A stretch of 19,693 nucleotides of DNA, taken from assembly GCF_934643405.1 (NCBI RefSeq), contig NZ_CAKUCL010000129.1, positions 1 to 19,693 on the forward strand, given 5' to 3'. The position numbers and the translations under genes are program-made. Positions 7,050 through 14,814 of the stretch are shown in pieces; the stretch's first letter is position 1, and the number at the start of each line of letters is the position of its first letter. Under the pieces are notes generated by a model. The model ran no database searches. It was not told the DNA's origin and was given only the letters and a program-made list of their open reading frames with translations. Source of the DNA: an uncultured Actinoplanes sp. GTDB lineage: Bacteria; Actinomycetota; Actinomycetes; Mycobacteriales; Micromonosporaceae.

Positions 7050-8203
7050 GCCGGCTCTCCGTACGGGATCCGCGCGCTCACCAGGAAGCCGCCCTCCGGC
7101 CGCGTTCCCGCGCCGAAGGAACCGCCGTAGGCGGCGATCCGCTCACGCATGCCGATCAAGCCGTGCCCGCCGCCGGGTGCCGCCCAGTGCGCCGGTGGCC
7201 GGCTTGCCGGCCGGCCATCGTCACGGACCTCGACGCGCACCTGAGTCGGTTCCACCGCGACCGTCACCCGGCACAGGGTTGGGGCGGCATGCTTGACCAC
7301 GTTGGTCAACGCCTCCTGCACGATCCGGAATACCGGCAGCTCCAGGTCGGCCGGCAGGTGTTCAGTGTCGCGCAGGGACATCTCGACGACCACGCCGGCC
7401 GCCGCCACCTGGCGGGTGAGCGCCGGCAATGCGGCCATCCCCGGCGGGGCCGTCTCGGTGTCGTCGTCGTTCGAGCGCAGCACGCCGAGCAGGTGTCGCA
7501 TCTCGGCCAGCGCGCCCTTGCTGGTCGTCTCGATGACCCGCAACGCGTCGCGGACCTCCTCGGGTCTTTGCTGGGCGACGTGCGCGGCGACCGCCGCCTT
7601 GATCGCGATGACTCCCATGCTGTGCGCGACGCTGTCGTGCAGCTCACGGGCGATGCGCAGGCGTTCCTCGGCTACGGCGCGCTCGGCCGTCTGCTCCGCC
7701 GCCCGGGCCGCGAGCGACCGCCGGTCGCGCACGATCTGGCCGGCCGTCCAGGCGCAGGCCAGCACGACGATCAGCAGCACGATCAGCTGCGGGCGACCGA
7801 TCCACCAGCTCGGCGTGCCGCGCGCCGAGCCGGCCACGGTGAGCAGACCGAGCGCGCCGAGGCTGACCAGCGCGGCCGTGACGGTCCGCACCGCGCGCGG
7901 GCGCGGGCTATCGGCCGAGAGGTGGAACATCGCATATGTCGTCGCCACGAACGGCGTCCGGATGAGGTCGAGCATCGCCCACGCCAGCGACACGGCCAGC
8001 AACACGGCGAAGACCGGCCGCGGCCGCAGCCGGGCGGCGACGATCGGCACGCCGGCCGCCACAGCCAGCAGGCACCGCGCCCCGGCCGCCGCGCCGTCGT
8101 GCCCGGAGAGCGCGATGACGACGAACACCACGGTGGCGATGGTCGCGGCCGACCAGTCCAGCGCGACCAGTTGTCCGCGACGTAGCCGCAGGACGTTGTC
8201 CAC
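7046..8203 (-). CDS. Sensor histidine kinase, NarL-partner (HisKA_3) type
   Basis: A 385-residue membrane sensor kinase. Four to five hydrophobic segments fill about residues 12-155 with only short loops, so any signal is probably sensed in or at the membrane. A dimerisation/phosphoacceptor domain follows, with His189 in RIARELHDSVAHSM. The ATPase domain has the N box QEALTNVVKHA, the D box VRDDGRP, and the G box GGGHGLIGMRERI. The GTG at 8203 was chosen because GGTGAG lies just upstream and the first membrane segment follows shortly. Extending to 8272 adds 23 residues of low-complexity Arg-rich sequence. It phosphorylates the response regulator encoded by the overlapping downstream gene. Confidence 0.95.
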   Translation of the reverse strand: MDNVLRLRRGQLVALDWSAATIATVVFVVIALSGHDGAAAGARCLLAVAAGVPIVAARLRPRPVFAVLLAVSLAWAMLDLIRTPFVATTYAMFHLSADSPRPRAVRTVTAALVSLGALGLLTVAGSARGTPSWWIGRPQLIVLLIVVLACAWTAGQIVRDRRSLAARAAEQTAERAVAEERLRIARELHDSVAHSMGVIAIKAAVAAHVAQQRPEEVRDALRVIETTSKGALAEMRHLLGVLRSNDDDTETAPPGMAALPALTRQVAAAGVVVEMSLRDTEHLPADLELPVFRIVQEALTNVVKHAAPTLCRVTVAVEPTQVRVEVRDDGRPASRPPAHWAAPGGGHGLIGMRERIAAYGGSFGAGTRPEGGFLVSARIPYGEPA

Positions 8204-8252
8204 CCGCTCACCGTAGTCGGTGCGAGGCCGGCGTCGCGTCGGCCCTGAGTAC

Positions 8253-8270
8253 GTCCTCCCTGGGCAGGAC
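8253..8270. promoter_or_regulatory. Small inverted repeat between the divergent kinase and ABC operons
   Basis: GTCCT (8253-8257) and AGGAC (8266-8270) are inverted copies separated by 8 bases. They lie in the 167-bp gap between the kinase start and the ABC ATPase start. The position suits a regulator site, but the arms are short and this is weak evidence. Confidence 0.25.
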
Positions 8271-8370
8271 AACGCCGGACCGGCGCCGCCTTTCTCCTAC
8301 CCAGGTCGGAGCCCGGGTTTGCGTCCGTGCGTCGATGTGCCCGGCGGCCCGCTGCGGAAGCCTGATCACC

Positions 8371-9114
8371 ATGATTGAAGTCAGCAACGTCTCCAAAGAG
8401 TACGGTGGCGTCCGAGCGGTGGACGACCTGACGTTCACCGTGCGGCCGGGGCGAGTCACCGGGTTTCTCGGCCCCAACGGCGCCGGCAAGTCCACCACGA
8501 TGCGCCTGATGCTGGACCTGGACCGCCCTACCCACGGGGACATCCTCATCGACGGGCAGCCCTACCGCCAGTTGCGCGAGCCGTTGAAGCACGTGGGCGC
8601 GCTGCTCGACGCCACCGCCGTGCACCGCGGGCGCACCGCGTACCACCATCTGTTGTGGCTCGCCCAGAGCAACCGCATCGGCGCCTCCCGGGTCCGCGAG
8701 GTCCTGGCGATGGTCGGCCTGGACACCGTCGCGCGGCGCCGCGTCAAGGGTTTCTCCCTGGGCATGAACCAGCGGCTCGGCATCGCGGCGGCGCTGCTCG
8801 GCGATCCACCGGTTCTCCTGCTGGACGAGCCGCTCAACGGCCTCGATCCGCAGGCGGTGCGCGGGATCCGGATCTTCCTCAAGTCGCTGGCCGCGCAGGG
8901 GCGCACGGTGTTCGTCTCCAGCCACATGATGAGCGAGATGGCAATGACCGCCGATCACCTGATTGTGATCGGCCGCGGCCGGCTGCTCGCCGACACCCCG
9001 ATGACCGACTTCCTGCGCGACGGGACGTCGCTGGAGGACGCCTACTTGAGACTCACCGCCACGGTCGGCGAGCACTGCACCGGATCCTCCGGCAATCAGC
9101 CCGGGAGGACCTGA
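8371..9114 (+). CDS. ABC transporter ATP-binding protein (drug/lantibiotic export type)
   Basis: A 247-residue ABC ATPase of the ABC-2 exporter type. It has Walker A GPNGAGKSTT (about 35-44), the Q-loop region, a signature-like FSLGMNQRLGIA instead of a canonical LSGGQ, Walker B VLLLDEPLNGLDP, and the H-loop SSHMMSEM. Replacement of the signature by SLGM is common in this exporter subfamily. ATG 8371 was chosen because the family's typical N-terminus (MIEVSNVSKEYG) starts there, and CGGAAG lies 10 bases upstream. Its stop shares one base with the start of the permease gene. It faces the two-component operon, which probably regulates it. Confidence 0.95.
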   Translation: MIEVSNVSKEYGGVRAVDDLTFTVRPGRVTGFLGPNGAGKSTTMRLMLDLDRPTHGDILIDGQPYRQLREPLKHVGALLDATAVHRGRTAYHHLLWLAQSNRIGASRVREVLAMVGLDTVARRRVKGFSLGMNQRLGIAAALLGDPPVLLLDEPLNGLDPQAVRGIRIFLKSLAAQGRTVFVSSHMMSEMAMTADHLIVIGRGRLLADTPMTDFLRDGTSLEDAYLRLTATVGEHCTGSSGNQPGRT

Positions 9115-9890
9115 TGACCACCAACGCGGTACCTGCGGTCCTGCTCTGCGAGTGGACAAAGCTGCGGACCATCCGGTCCACGGTGTGGATGCTGGCGCTC
9201 ACCTTCGTGATCAGCGCCGGGCTGGCCGTGGCCAGCGGCTTGTCGGTGCGCAGCGCCTACCAGAGCGGCAACGGCGCGATGGTGCGGCAGGATTTCGACC
9301 CGATCTACTCGGGGTTCGTCGGGCTGCTCTACGGCCAGCTGGCCCTGATCGCGTTCGGCGCACTGCTGGTCACAACCGAGTTCACCAGCGGCACCATCCG
9401 GGCGACGATCGTGGCGGTGCCACGCCGTGGCCTGGCATACGCCGCGAAACTGCTCGTGGGTTGCAGTCTGGCCCTCGTCGTCGCTACGGCCACCGTCTTC
9501 GCCTCATGGCCGGTCAACCAGGCTGGGCTCGGCCCCTACGGCGTCACCATGAGCACCCCGGGTGTGCTGCGCGCGGCGGCCGGCGCGGCCGTCTACCTCA
9601 CACTGATATGTGCCTTTTCGGCCGGGGTGGCCGCCGTTCTGTGCAACTCCGCGCTGAGCCTGGGCATCCTGATCCCGCTGTTCTTCATCATCGGCCCGAT
9701 CCTGGGCCGGATCCGGGGCATTGACAAGGCCGCTCGCTTCCTGCCCGACCAGGCCGGCGTGCAGATCATGGCGGTCGGTCCGCAGAGCGACGGCGCGCTC
9801 TCCCCCCTGCAGGGCCTGCTCGTCGTGACCGCCTGGACGGTCGCCGCGGTCCTCGCCGGATACCTGCGGCTGCGTCACCGTGACCTGTGA
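9114..9890 (+). CDS. ABC-2 type transporter permease
   Basis: A 258-residue integral membrane protein with about six hydrophobic segments, beginning with a short cytoplasmic CEWTKLRTIRSTVW motif typical of ABC-2 permeases that work with drug- or lantibiotic-resistance ATPases. The conserved TTEFTSGTIRATIVAVPRR stretch after the second segment is also characteristic. The ATG shares its A with the TGA of the ATPase gene (TGATG) and has GGGAGG just upstream (9102-9107). Together with the ATPase it would form an exporter of two ATPase and two permease subunits. The substrate is unknown. Confidence 0.94.
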   Translation: MTTNAVPAVLLCEWTKLRTIRSTVWMLALTFVISAGLAVASGLSVRSAYQSGNGAMVRQDFDPIYSGFVGLLYGQLALIAFGALLVTTEFTSGTIRATIVAVPRRGLAYAAKLLVGCSLALVVATATVFASWPVNQAGLGPYGVTMSTPGVLRAAAGAAVYLTLICAFSAGVAAVLCNSALSLGILIPLFFIIGPILGRIRGIDKAARFLPDQAGVQIMAVGPQSDGALSPLQGLLVVTAWTVAAVLAGYLRLRHRDL

Positions 9891-9931
9891 GCATCGGGAC
9901 TACCCGTACCTAGGGTGGGCTTGCTGACCGG

Positions 9932-9959
9932 CAGGTCCGCAGGGCGTGCCGCAGACCTG
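9932..9959 (+). promoter_or_regulatory. Leader-like hairpin before a strong ribosome binding site
   Basis: CAGGTC (9932-9937) pairs with GACCTG (9954-9959). One base later comes CGGAAGGAG, a strong Shine-Dalgarno sequence, and the ATG of a 17-codon reading frame at 9975. It could be a cis-regulatory leader or just a chance structure. Confidence 0.3.
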
Positions 9960-9974
9960 GCGGAAGGAGTCCTG

Positions 9975-10028
9975 ATGCCCAAGTGCGCTCACCGTCAGGC
10001 CTCACCTCGACGCGGAAGCTGGGACTGA
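9975..10028 (+). CDS. Possible 17-residue peptide or gene remnant
   Basis: The reading frame MPKCAHRQASPRRGSWD has GGAAGGAG at a good distance upstream and a hairpin before that. No full gene follows on this strand; the next gene converges on the minus strand. It may be a leader peptide whose downstream gene was lost, a truncated gene start, or chance. I recognise no family. Confidence 0.3.
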   Translation: MPKCAHRQASPRRGSWD

Positions 10029-10107
10029 CGCGGCAGGGGCGGCTCACCAGGGTGGTTCTCATGATCAGTCGGGATCCACGTCACCCGGGCGCAGGTCGAA
10101 GGTGAAG

Positions 10108-11247
10108 CTAGCGCGCTCGGTGGAATCCGGCTGCGGCGCAGGCGCTTTCCACCGGGTCGGCGCCGAAGGCTTCGACGGGGCCCAGAGCGCCGGCGGGCCG
10201 CATGCTCTGCGTGGCCGCCTGGGTCGCGGCCCAGGCGAGAAATGGCGCGGTGAACGAGTAGGGGTCCCCGCCGACCAAGTGCGCCTGGGCCAGGATCCTG
10301 CCCTTCGCGTCGGCGGCCTCCGCCACCACGTCCGTCCGGATGTCCACGGCCGCGTCAGGGGCCGCCCTGGTGTGCTGGATTCGGCGTGCCAGGGTATCCA
10401 CGGCATGGCGCACGCCGGGCACGCGGTGCATCGACAAGGCGAGCGTGGAGCCGTAGTGGACCAGCCTGGTAGCACGGCCGAACCAGCCCAGGTAGACGCC
10501 GACGTCGGTAAGGGCCGCTGGTGCTGCCAACCGGCCGGGCTCTGGCGTCCGCAGCCTGGGCAGCGCGAAATGCTCGGAGGCGCCGATGGAGAAGGCCTCC
10601 CGCTTCCTGGTCTCAACCTCGAACGACGTGACGTGGGCGGCGGTCCGCTCGGTCACCAGGCGGCCGCCGCAGTAGGCGTACCCAGGTTCGAGCAGCATGT
10701 CGATCACTGACGCGCGGGTGCCGGCACTGGTGCCTCTGCGGATGTCTCCGCTGACGAAGTAGCCCACGCGCACCCGGGTTGCGGCGGATCCAGCGGCTGC
10801 CAGCGCGAGAGCTCCGGCGAGGTTTCCGGGCACGTAGTCGTAGCCGAGCGCGGTCAGCAACAGCGCACCGCTGCGCTCTGCGCGGGGGCCGAATTCCTCG
10901 AATACCTGGCGGATGAACGGTGGCTCACCGCTGGAGTCCAGGTAGACAGCACCAGCGTCGGCCGCCGCTTCGACAACGGGGCGCCCGACCTTCACGAAGG
11001 GTCCCGCGGTCGAGACGAGCACGTCGCCGGGCCCGACGAGGGTGCGCAGCGACCCGGATTCCGCGTCCGCGACGGCAGTCTCCAATTCTGTCCCGTCGCC
11101 GGTGTGTCGGAGCCGGGCGGCAAGCGCGCTCAGCCGACCCTGGTTACGGCCGGCGAGTACCGGGTACGACCCGCGCGCGATCATCGCCATCGCGGTTAGC
11201 CCGCCGATGTAGCCCGTTGCCCCGTACAGCACGATCCGGCCCGGCAT
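10108..11247 (-). CDS. Saccharopine dehydrogenase-like / trans-acting enoyl reductase-like oxidoreductase
   Basis: A 379-residue NAD(P)-dependent oxidoreductase. The N-terminal Rossmann motif is VLYGATGYIGGLTA, followed by LAGRNQGRLSALA, both typical of saccharopine dehydrogenase-like proteins. Further family segments are VLVSTAGPFVKVGRPVVEAA, YLDSSGEPPF and ALGYDYVPGNLAG. Members act in lysine metabolism or as trans-acting enoyl reductases in polyketide and lipid synthesis; no neighbour shows which applies here. It is monocistronic. The last coding residues are FHRAR. A neighbouring frame continues with a protein-like tail (SFTFDLRPGD) to a TGA at 10065, so a late frameshift may have shortened the C-terminus by about 15 residues. 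The core domain is intact. Confidence 0.9.
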   Translation of the reverse strand: MPGRIVLYGATGYIGGLTAMAMIARGSYPVLAGRNQGRLSALAARLRHTGDGTELETAVADAESGSLRTLVGPGDVLVSTAGPFVKVGRPVVEAAADAGAVYLDSSGEPPFIRQVFEEFGPRAERSGALLLTALGYDYVPGNLAGALALAAAGSAATRVRVGYFVSGDIRRGTSAGTRASVIDMLLEPGYAYCGGRLVTERTAAHVTSFEVETRKREAFSIGASEHFALPRLRTPEPGRLAAPAALTDVGVYLGWFGRATRLVHYGSTLALSMHRVPGVRHAVDTLARRIQHTRAAPDAAVDIRTDVVAEAADAKGRILAQAHLVGGDPYSFTAPFLAWAATQAATQSMRPAGALGPVEAFGADPVESACAAAGFHRAR

Positions 11248-11575
11248 TCCATCAAGCTACGCCTGCGATATGTGATGGCCATCAACTTGAGCTCTGAGGT
11301 GCGGCGGCTCACACGCGAAGCGGGAAACTTCCGATCATGTGGCACCTTGTCGGCGCCGTTCTGCAGCCTGCGGCCACGCGGCGCGGCTCGGCGCTACCCG
11401 ACCTTGGCGATCGCGAGCGGCTGCGCATCGCCCGCTTCGGCGGCGCAGATGCCGCTGGCACAGGGTTGGCTGCGGCACCGGATTGGGCGATCGGCGGTCA
11501 CTGTTCCGGCGACCGCGGGTTCTCTGGCGCCTCGGCCAATCAAGCCGCCCCGGTGGTCCAGTTCCGCGCTCGCCG
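11248..11575. other. Intergenic stretch without a supportable gene
   Basis: Several overlapping frames are open on both strands, but none has a good start with a ribosome binding site or recognisable protein content. It may contain the decayed 3' end of the minus-strand small membrane protein gene at 11576-11887. Confidence 0.4.
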
Positions 11576-11887
11576 TCACGGTCCTGCTCGGTGTGCCGAT
11601 CGCCATGCTCGCCGGCGTACTCGATCGTTTCGGCTCCGTGCTGCCGCAGCCAATCGCGCATGTTGCGCTCTAGGTCGTCGTGGCGGCTCCTTCTCGGTGT
11701 GCGAGCCGACGGCCGACGCTGAGGTGAGGGCCGCGCGTCGATCTGTTCGGCGGCCGGCCCCGCGGATTGCCGGCTCGCCGAGCCAGCGCTGCAGCCGTGG
11801 ATACCGGCCGATCAGCAGGCCGACGATGAACGCGACCCCGACGACGGCCCGGTGCCACGTGAAGTGCCGCGGAGCAGTCACGCTCAT
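11576..11887 (-). pseudogene. Small one-helix membrane protein, probably frameshifted
   Basis: The first 40 residues look like a real protein: a short polar start, a hydrophobic helix (VVGVAFIVGLLIG) and an amphipathic segment (RYPRLQRWLGEP). After about residue 68 the frame becomes Arg/Ala-rich. A neighbouring minus frame, entered near 11690, gives a much more natural continuation (RHDDLERNMRDWLRQHG, then AETIEYAGEH). This suggests a single-base indel and a longer original protein. There is no clear Shine-Dalgarno sequence. I do not recognise the family. Confidence 0.35.
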
Positions 11888-12007
11888 GGTCGATGAGACA
11901 GCAATTCTTCAGCGGCCATCCGCAACCCCGTGCCTCTACGGGTCTAGGGTCGCGGTGAGGGGCCGAACGTTGTCGCCACCCGTACGGGCGTGACCGAGGA
12001 GGATGCA

Positions 12008-12197
12008 ATGTCCCGGCTGCTGGAAAACAGCAAATTTTGGCAGTACTGCGCCGAGTGGGCTACGCCGACAAGGTCGAAAGGCGAAGGTCCTGCTGCCTGA
12101 CGTCGTGGATGTCGACAGAGATGGCGCCTTGTTCGCAGCGCTGGGTATCGATCCCGACGTGGACGCGCTGATGGATCGCCTCGGCGGCAGCCCGTAG
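12008..12197 (+). pseudogene. Small conserved-looking protein gene broken by frameshifts
   Basis: GAGGAGG (11996-12002) is well placed for the ATG at 12008, which starts MSRLLENSKFWQYCAEW but stops after 30 codons (stop 12098-12100). A second frame, open from an ATG at 12003, gives a natural tail, VLLPDVVDVDRDGALFAALG, then IDPDVDALMDRLGGSP, ending at 12197. Between them a third frame reads GYADKVE. Joining these needs two small indels and gives a protein of about 63 residues. The alternative is that the 64-residue frame 12003-12197 is itself the gene. The family is unknown. Confidence 0.4.
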
Positions 12198-12265
12198 CGC
12201 GCCTGCGGTCCCTGCGTACCGGAAAGAACGAGGTCTGCCTTCCTCTGTGGCGGGTAGCCGTGAGA

Positions 12266-12814
12266 TCACGCTTTCAGCGACGGGCCGTTCGCCGACATCA
12301 GTCCGTAACGGGTCACGACGTCGTCGAACCAGTCGGGCTTGCCATAGGTCAGGCCATACTTCGCTGCCAGCTCCGCGAATTCGGCAGTCTCGCGCAGACT
12401 CACGCCCGGCGCGGGTTTCACGGCGGCGTACAACTCACCGAGTTCGCGGAAGTACGGTTCGAAGCCGCCCGGTGTGATGACCTCGATGATGCGGCCGGGC
12501 ACCGTGCCTGCGTTCCACATGGCGTGCATCTGGCCACGCGGTTTGGTGATATATCCACCGGGCCCCAGAACGACCTCCGTGTCGTCGGAGCGGAAACCGA
12601 TCTCGCCCTCGAGGACGATGGAGTGCTCATCCTCGCGGGTATGGCGATGCGCCGCGGTGATCGTACCGACCGCGAACGGATGTTCTACGATCGCGACCAG
12701 GCCGTTGCTGTCGCGACTGGAAAGCTTGAAGGTGGCACCGAACCCCGGGATATCGACCGATTCCCCACCGCCGGGCTGGACCACCTTCAGCGGAGGTGCG
12801 TTGTTGACATCCAT
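12266..12814 (-). CDS. Cupin domain protein
   Basis: A 182-residue single-cupin protein. Motif 1 is complete (His56, His58 and Glu63 in TAAHRHTREDEHSIVLEG) and motif 2 has PRGQMHAMWNAG with His97, giving the usual three His and one Glu metal ligands. A conserved C-terminal helical part (ELAAKYGLTYGKPDWFDDVV) is typical of a group of actinobacterial cupins of unknown substrate. ATG 12814 was chosen because GAAAGG lies 7 bases upstream; the in-frame start at 12853 adds 13 residues of poor quality. It may bind a small molecule or act as a dioxygenase or isomerase; the sequence does not decide. It is monocistronic. Confidence 0.9.
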   Translation of the reverse strand: MDVNNAPPLKVVQPGGGESVDIPGFGATFKLSSRDSNGLVAIVEHPFAVGTITAAHRHTREDEHSIVLEGEIGFRSDDTEVVLGPGGYITKPRGQMHAMWNAGTVPGRIIEVITPGGFEPYFRELGELYAAVKPAPGVSLRETAEFAELAAKYGLTYGKPDWFDDVVTRYGLMSANGPSLKA

Positions 12815-13148
12815 GGAACCGCCTTTCGTCTTGCCGACCGGCGCGCTCGGCATCGGACCGGCGCGCGCGTCCTCAATCGTAGTGGGGATCAGTCGTCAGT
12901 TGATCATCTGATGTTCGTCACCAAACCGCCTGGCCCATCCCGTCAGTCTCCCCACACTTCCGTACGCACGGTGGGGACGCTCCATGACGGCGCCGTCGGC
13001 CCCTCAGGACCGCGGTGGCTGCGAGGTATCGGCAAGAGGCCGTCGAGATGAATACCTGCCGGGCCGTGCCTGCCGGCTACGGCCTGAACGTAGATGATCT
13101 GCGTGCCGCGCTTGGGCGATCTACCCTCAAGTCAGGAAAGGGGGGACC
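12815..13148. other. Intergenic region with a hairpin
   Basis: No gene is supported here. TCCCCAC (12949-12955) and GTGGGGA (12971-12977) form an inverted repeat with a 15-base loop, midway between the cupin start and the next gene's start. It may be a regulator site for either divergent gene. No promoter elements are convincing. Confidence 0.35.
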
Positions 13149-13559
13149 ATGACGTACGACTACAACCTTGACGTCTTCAGGACGCATCCGGTCTTCGCGG
13201 TGGCGGCGTTGCTGCCCGACGAAGATTATGCCCGGAAGGCGGCGACAACGCTCGGCGATGAGGGCCCGGGCGGGGAAGGGCCCCAGCTCTTGCATGGCGA
13301 GGAGGGCCTGCGCATCCTCGACCAGCGCGGATCATGGCACGGCACCAAGGCTTGGTGGCACCGGCTGTTGGAGGAGTGGACCTACTACGAGCAGATCATG
13401 TCGTTGTACGCCGAGGGGTTGCGGCACGGCGAATGTCTGATCTTGCTGCCCGTCGCCCACGAGCGGCGCGTGGAGACAGGGCGGGTGCTCGCAGCTCACG
13501 GCGGGCACGCCATCTACTACTTCGGCAGAGACACCGTCGAGCAAATCACCGGTCCGTAA
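13149..13559 (+). CDS. Conserved hypothetical protein, stress-protein-like
   Basis: A 136-residue soluble protein with a strong ribosome binding site (GGAAAGGGGGG) ending 2-3 bases before the ATG. The central part has LLEEWTYYEQIMSLYAEGLR, and the C-terminus has HGGHAIYYFGRDTVEQ. The closing pattern, AHG-H-I-YFGR-TVE, resembles a group of uncharacterised proteins in actinobacteria, cyanobacteria and Deinococcus, often found near general-stress genes. The preceding ECLILLPVAHERRVETGRVLA is the conserved beta-strand/helix before it. The link with stress is from memory of the group and is weak. Function is unknown. It is monocistronic. Confidence 0.8.
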   Translation: MTYDYNLDVFRTHPVFAVAALLPDEDYARKAATTLGDEGPGGEGPQLLHGEEGLRILDQRGSWHGTKAWWHRLLEEWTYYEQIMSLYAEGLRHGECLILLPVAHERRVETGRVLAAHGGHAIYYFGRDTVEQITGP

Positions 13560-13770
13560 CCCCCGGAAGAGCGAAGGCGCCGAATCACCAGTCCGTTCGA
13601 GGTGAACGCGCGAACCGGGAGCTTCTGAATCGCCCGGTAGAGCGCGACCTCGCGGCCGGTTCGCCGCGCGCTTCCGAGGCACCCTGAGGATCAGTCCGAG
13701 CGGGTGGGGCCGCTGCGCGAAATCGGGCTGGTCCGCCACCGACGGCGTTGTCGTCGCGTGACGTGTTCGG

Positions 13771-14046
13771 TCACATCTGGTGCTTGCCGGTAAGGACGTC
13801 GAGCAGACCGACGATGTCAAGAACGCGTTCAACACTGGGCTGGACGTTGCAGAGGCGAAACGGCAGGGAGCGCTGCGCTGCGAGCGCATATGCGCGGTCG
13901 AGCGCGGCGATGCCGGAGGAGTCGCAGAATGTCACTCCAGCGAAGTCGATCTGCAGGCCGTTGACATCCTCACGCTCGACCGCGTCCGCGACGGCGGCCT
14001 CCAGTTGCTCAACGGTGTCCCTGTCGATCTCGCCCGTGACAGACAC
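13771..14046 (-). CDS. STAS-domain anti-sigma factor antagonist
   Basis: A 91-residue STAS protein. The conserved loop VTFCDSSGIAAL contains the Ser that is phosphorylated by an anti-sigma kinase in SpoIIAA/RsbV-type antagonists. GEIDRDTVEQLEAAV and the C-terminal helix VERVLDIVGLLDVLTG match the fold. The only conventional start is GTG 14044-14046 without a Shine-Dalgarno sequence. The family's first beta strand begins slightly earlier (AIVWVSVTGEID is open upstream), but an in-frame TAG at 14068-14070 closes it with no start codon between. The N-terminus may therefore be slightly truncated or frameshifted. No partner kinase lies nearby. Confidence 0.82.
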   Translation of the reverse strand: MSVTGEIDRDTVEQLEAAVADAVEREDVNGLQIDFAGVTFCDSSGIAALDRAYALAAQRSLPFRLCNVQPSVERVLDIVGLLDVLTGKHQM

Positions 14047-14325
14047 CCAGACGATCGCGCCGGCTAACTAACACGCGGCTGCTGACCTCGATTACCGGAA
14101 TCTCCCTTGAGCCCATGACTGCATTCTGCGGCACAGCAGCCGGGCTGCGCCGATGTAGCGGAGCGCGATAGTCGGCTCACGCCAGCTCTGCTTCCCCCGC
14201 TGCCGTATGCGCTGTCGGCATAGGGTGGCAGCTGACCGCGGCGAGGACCGTCTGGTCAAGGCACAAAGCGGGCATAGAGGTGCTACACGACGGTTGACCG
14301 TACTGGCATCCGGTTGGCGTTCCGC

Positions 14326-14665
14326 TCAGGGCAATCCGGCCGTAACGGGTTTACATCCCGCGGCGGTGAAGCCTTCTTCGGGGCAGACGGATGCCCAGCC
14401 GGTGGATGCGGCGACGCCAGCGGCTGCCAGTTCGGTGTTGACGCGGTTGATGACGGCTTCGGCGTCGGTTCGGGTGCATTTCGTGAAAATGAGGTCGAAT
14501 TCGTCGTCGCCGATGCGGGCGAGGAAATCGGTGTCGCGGATGGCGCGGCGGGCAGCGGTGGCGGCCTGAATGTAGGCGTGGCCGTGGGTGTGTTGATGGT
14601 TTCGAGGTGGTCGAGGTCGATCATGGCGACGACGGTGGGGTCGGCGAGGCGTGCCCGCTCCGCCG
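14326..14665 (-). pseudogene. GGDEF (diguanylate cyclase) domain remnant with frameshift
   Basis: Read from right to left, one frame gives ADPTVVAMIDLDHLETIN, the start of a GGDEF domain. At about 14590 one base is missing. The next frame then gives THGHAYIQAATAARRAIR, RDTDFLARI, GDDEF (14497-14511) and AEAVINRVNTELAAAG. The GGDEF signature is GDDEF, and an RxxD inhibitory-site motif (RDTD) lies the usual 5 residues before it. The N-terminal LTGLPNR region and any sensor domain are absent, and the end is abrupt at a TGA. This is a broken, incomplete cyclase domain. Confidence 0.8.
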
Positions 14666-14691
14666 CGCTACACGAGCCGCTGGCCTTGTCG

Positions 14692-14808
14692 TTCGATCGC
14701 GCCGCAGCCGGCGACTTCTACCGCTGTCACTACACCGGGCTGTACTGCGGCGGCTGCGAACAGTTCTACAGTCCAGCCGATCTGACCGACGGACGCTGCC
14801 CGGAGCAC
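14692..14808 (+). pseudogene. metG fragment: Methionyl-tRNA synthetase fragment (39 residues)
   Basis: An isolated stretch translates to FDRAAAGDFYRCHYTG, then LYCGGCEQFYSPADLTDG and RCPEH. This matches the zinc-knuckle region of methionyl-tRNA synthetase (DIYxGxYxGLYCxxCExFY...L.DG.CPEH). Nothing before or after belongs to that enzyme: the HIGH and KMSKS motifs and the remaining domains are missing. It is a fragment left by recombination, not a gene. Confidence 0.75.
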
Positions 14809-14814
14809 CTGTGG

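Noticed and set aside
11272..11673. Plus frame with a hydrophobic C-terminus (LAVTVLLGVPIAMLAGVL)
   Set aside because: It has no ribosome binding site and a random-looking first two thirds. The minus-strand remnant explains the base composition at least as well.
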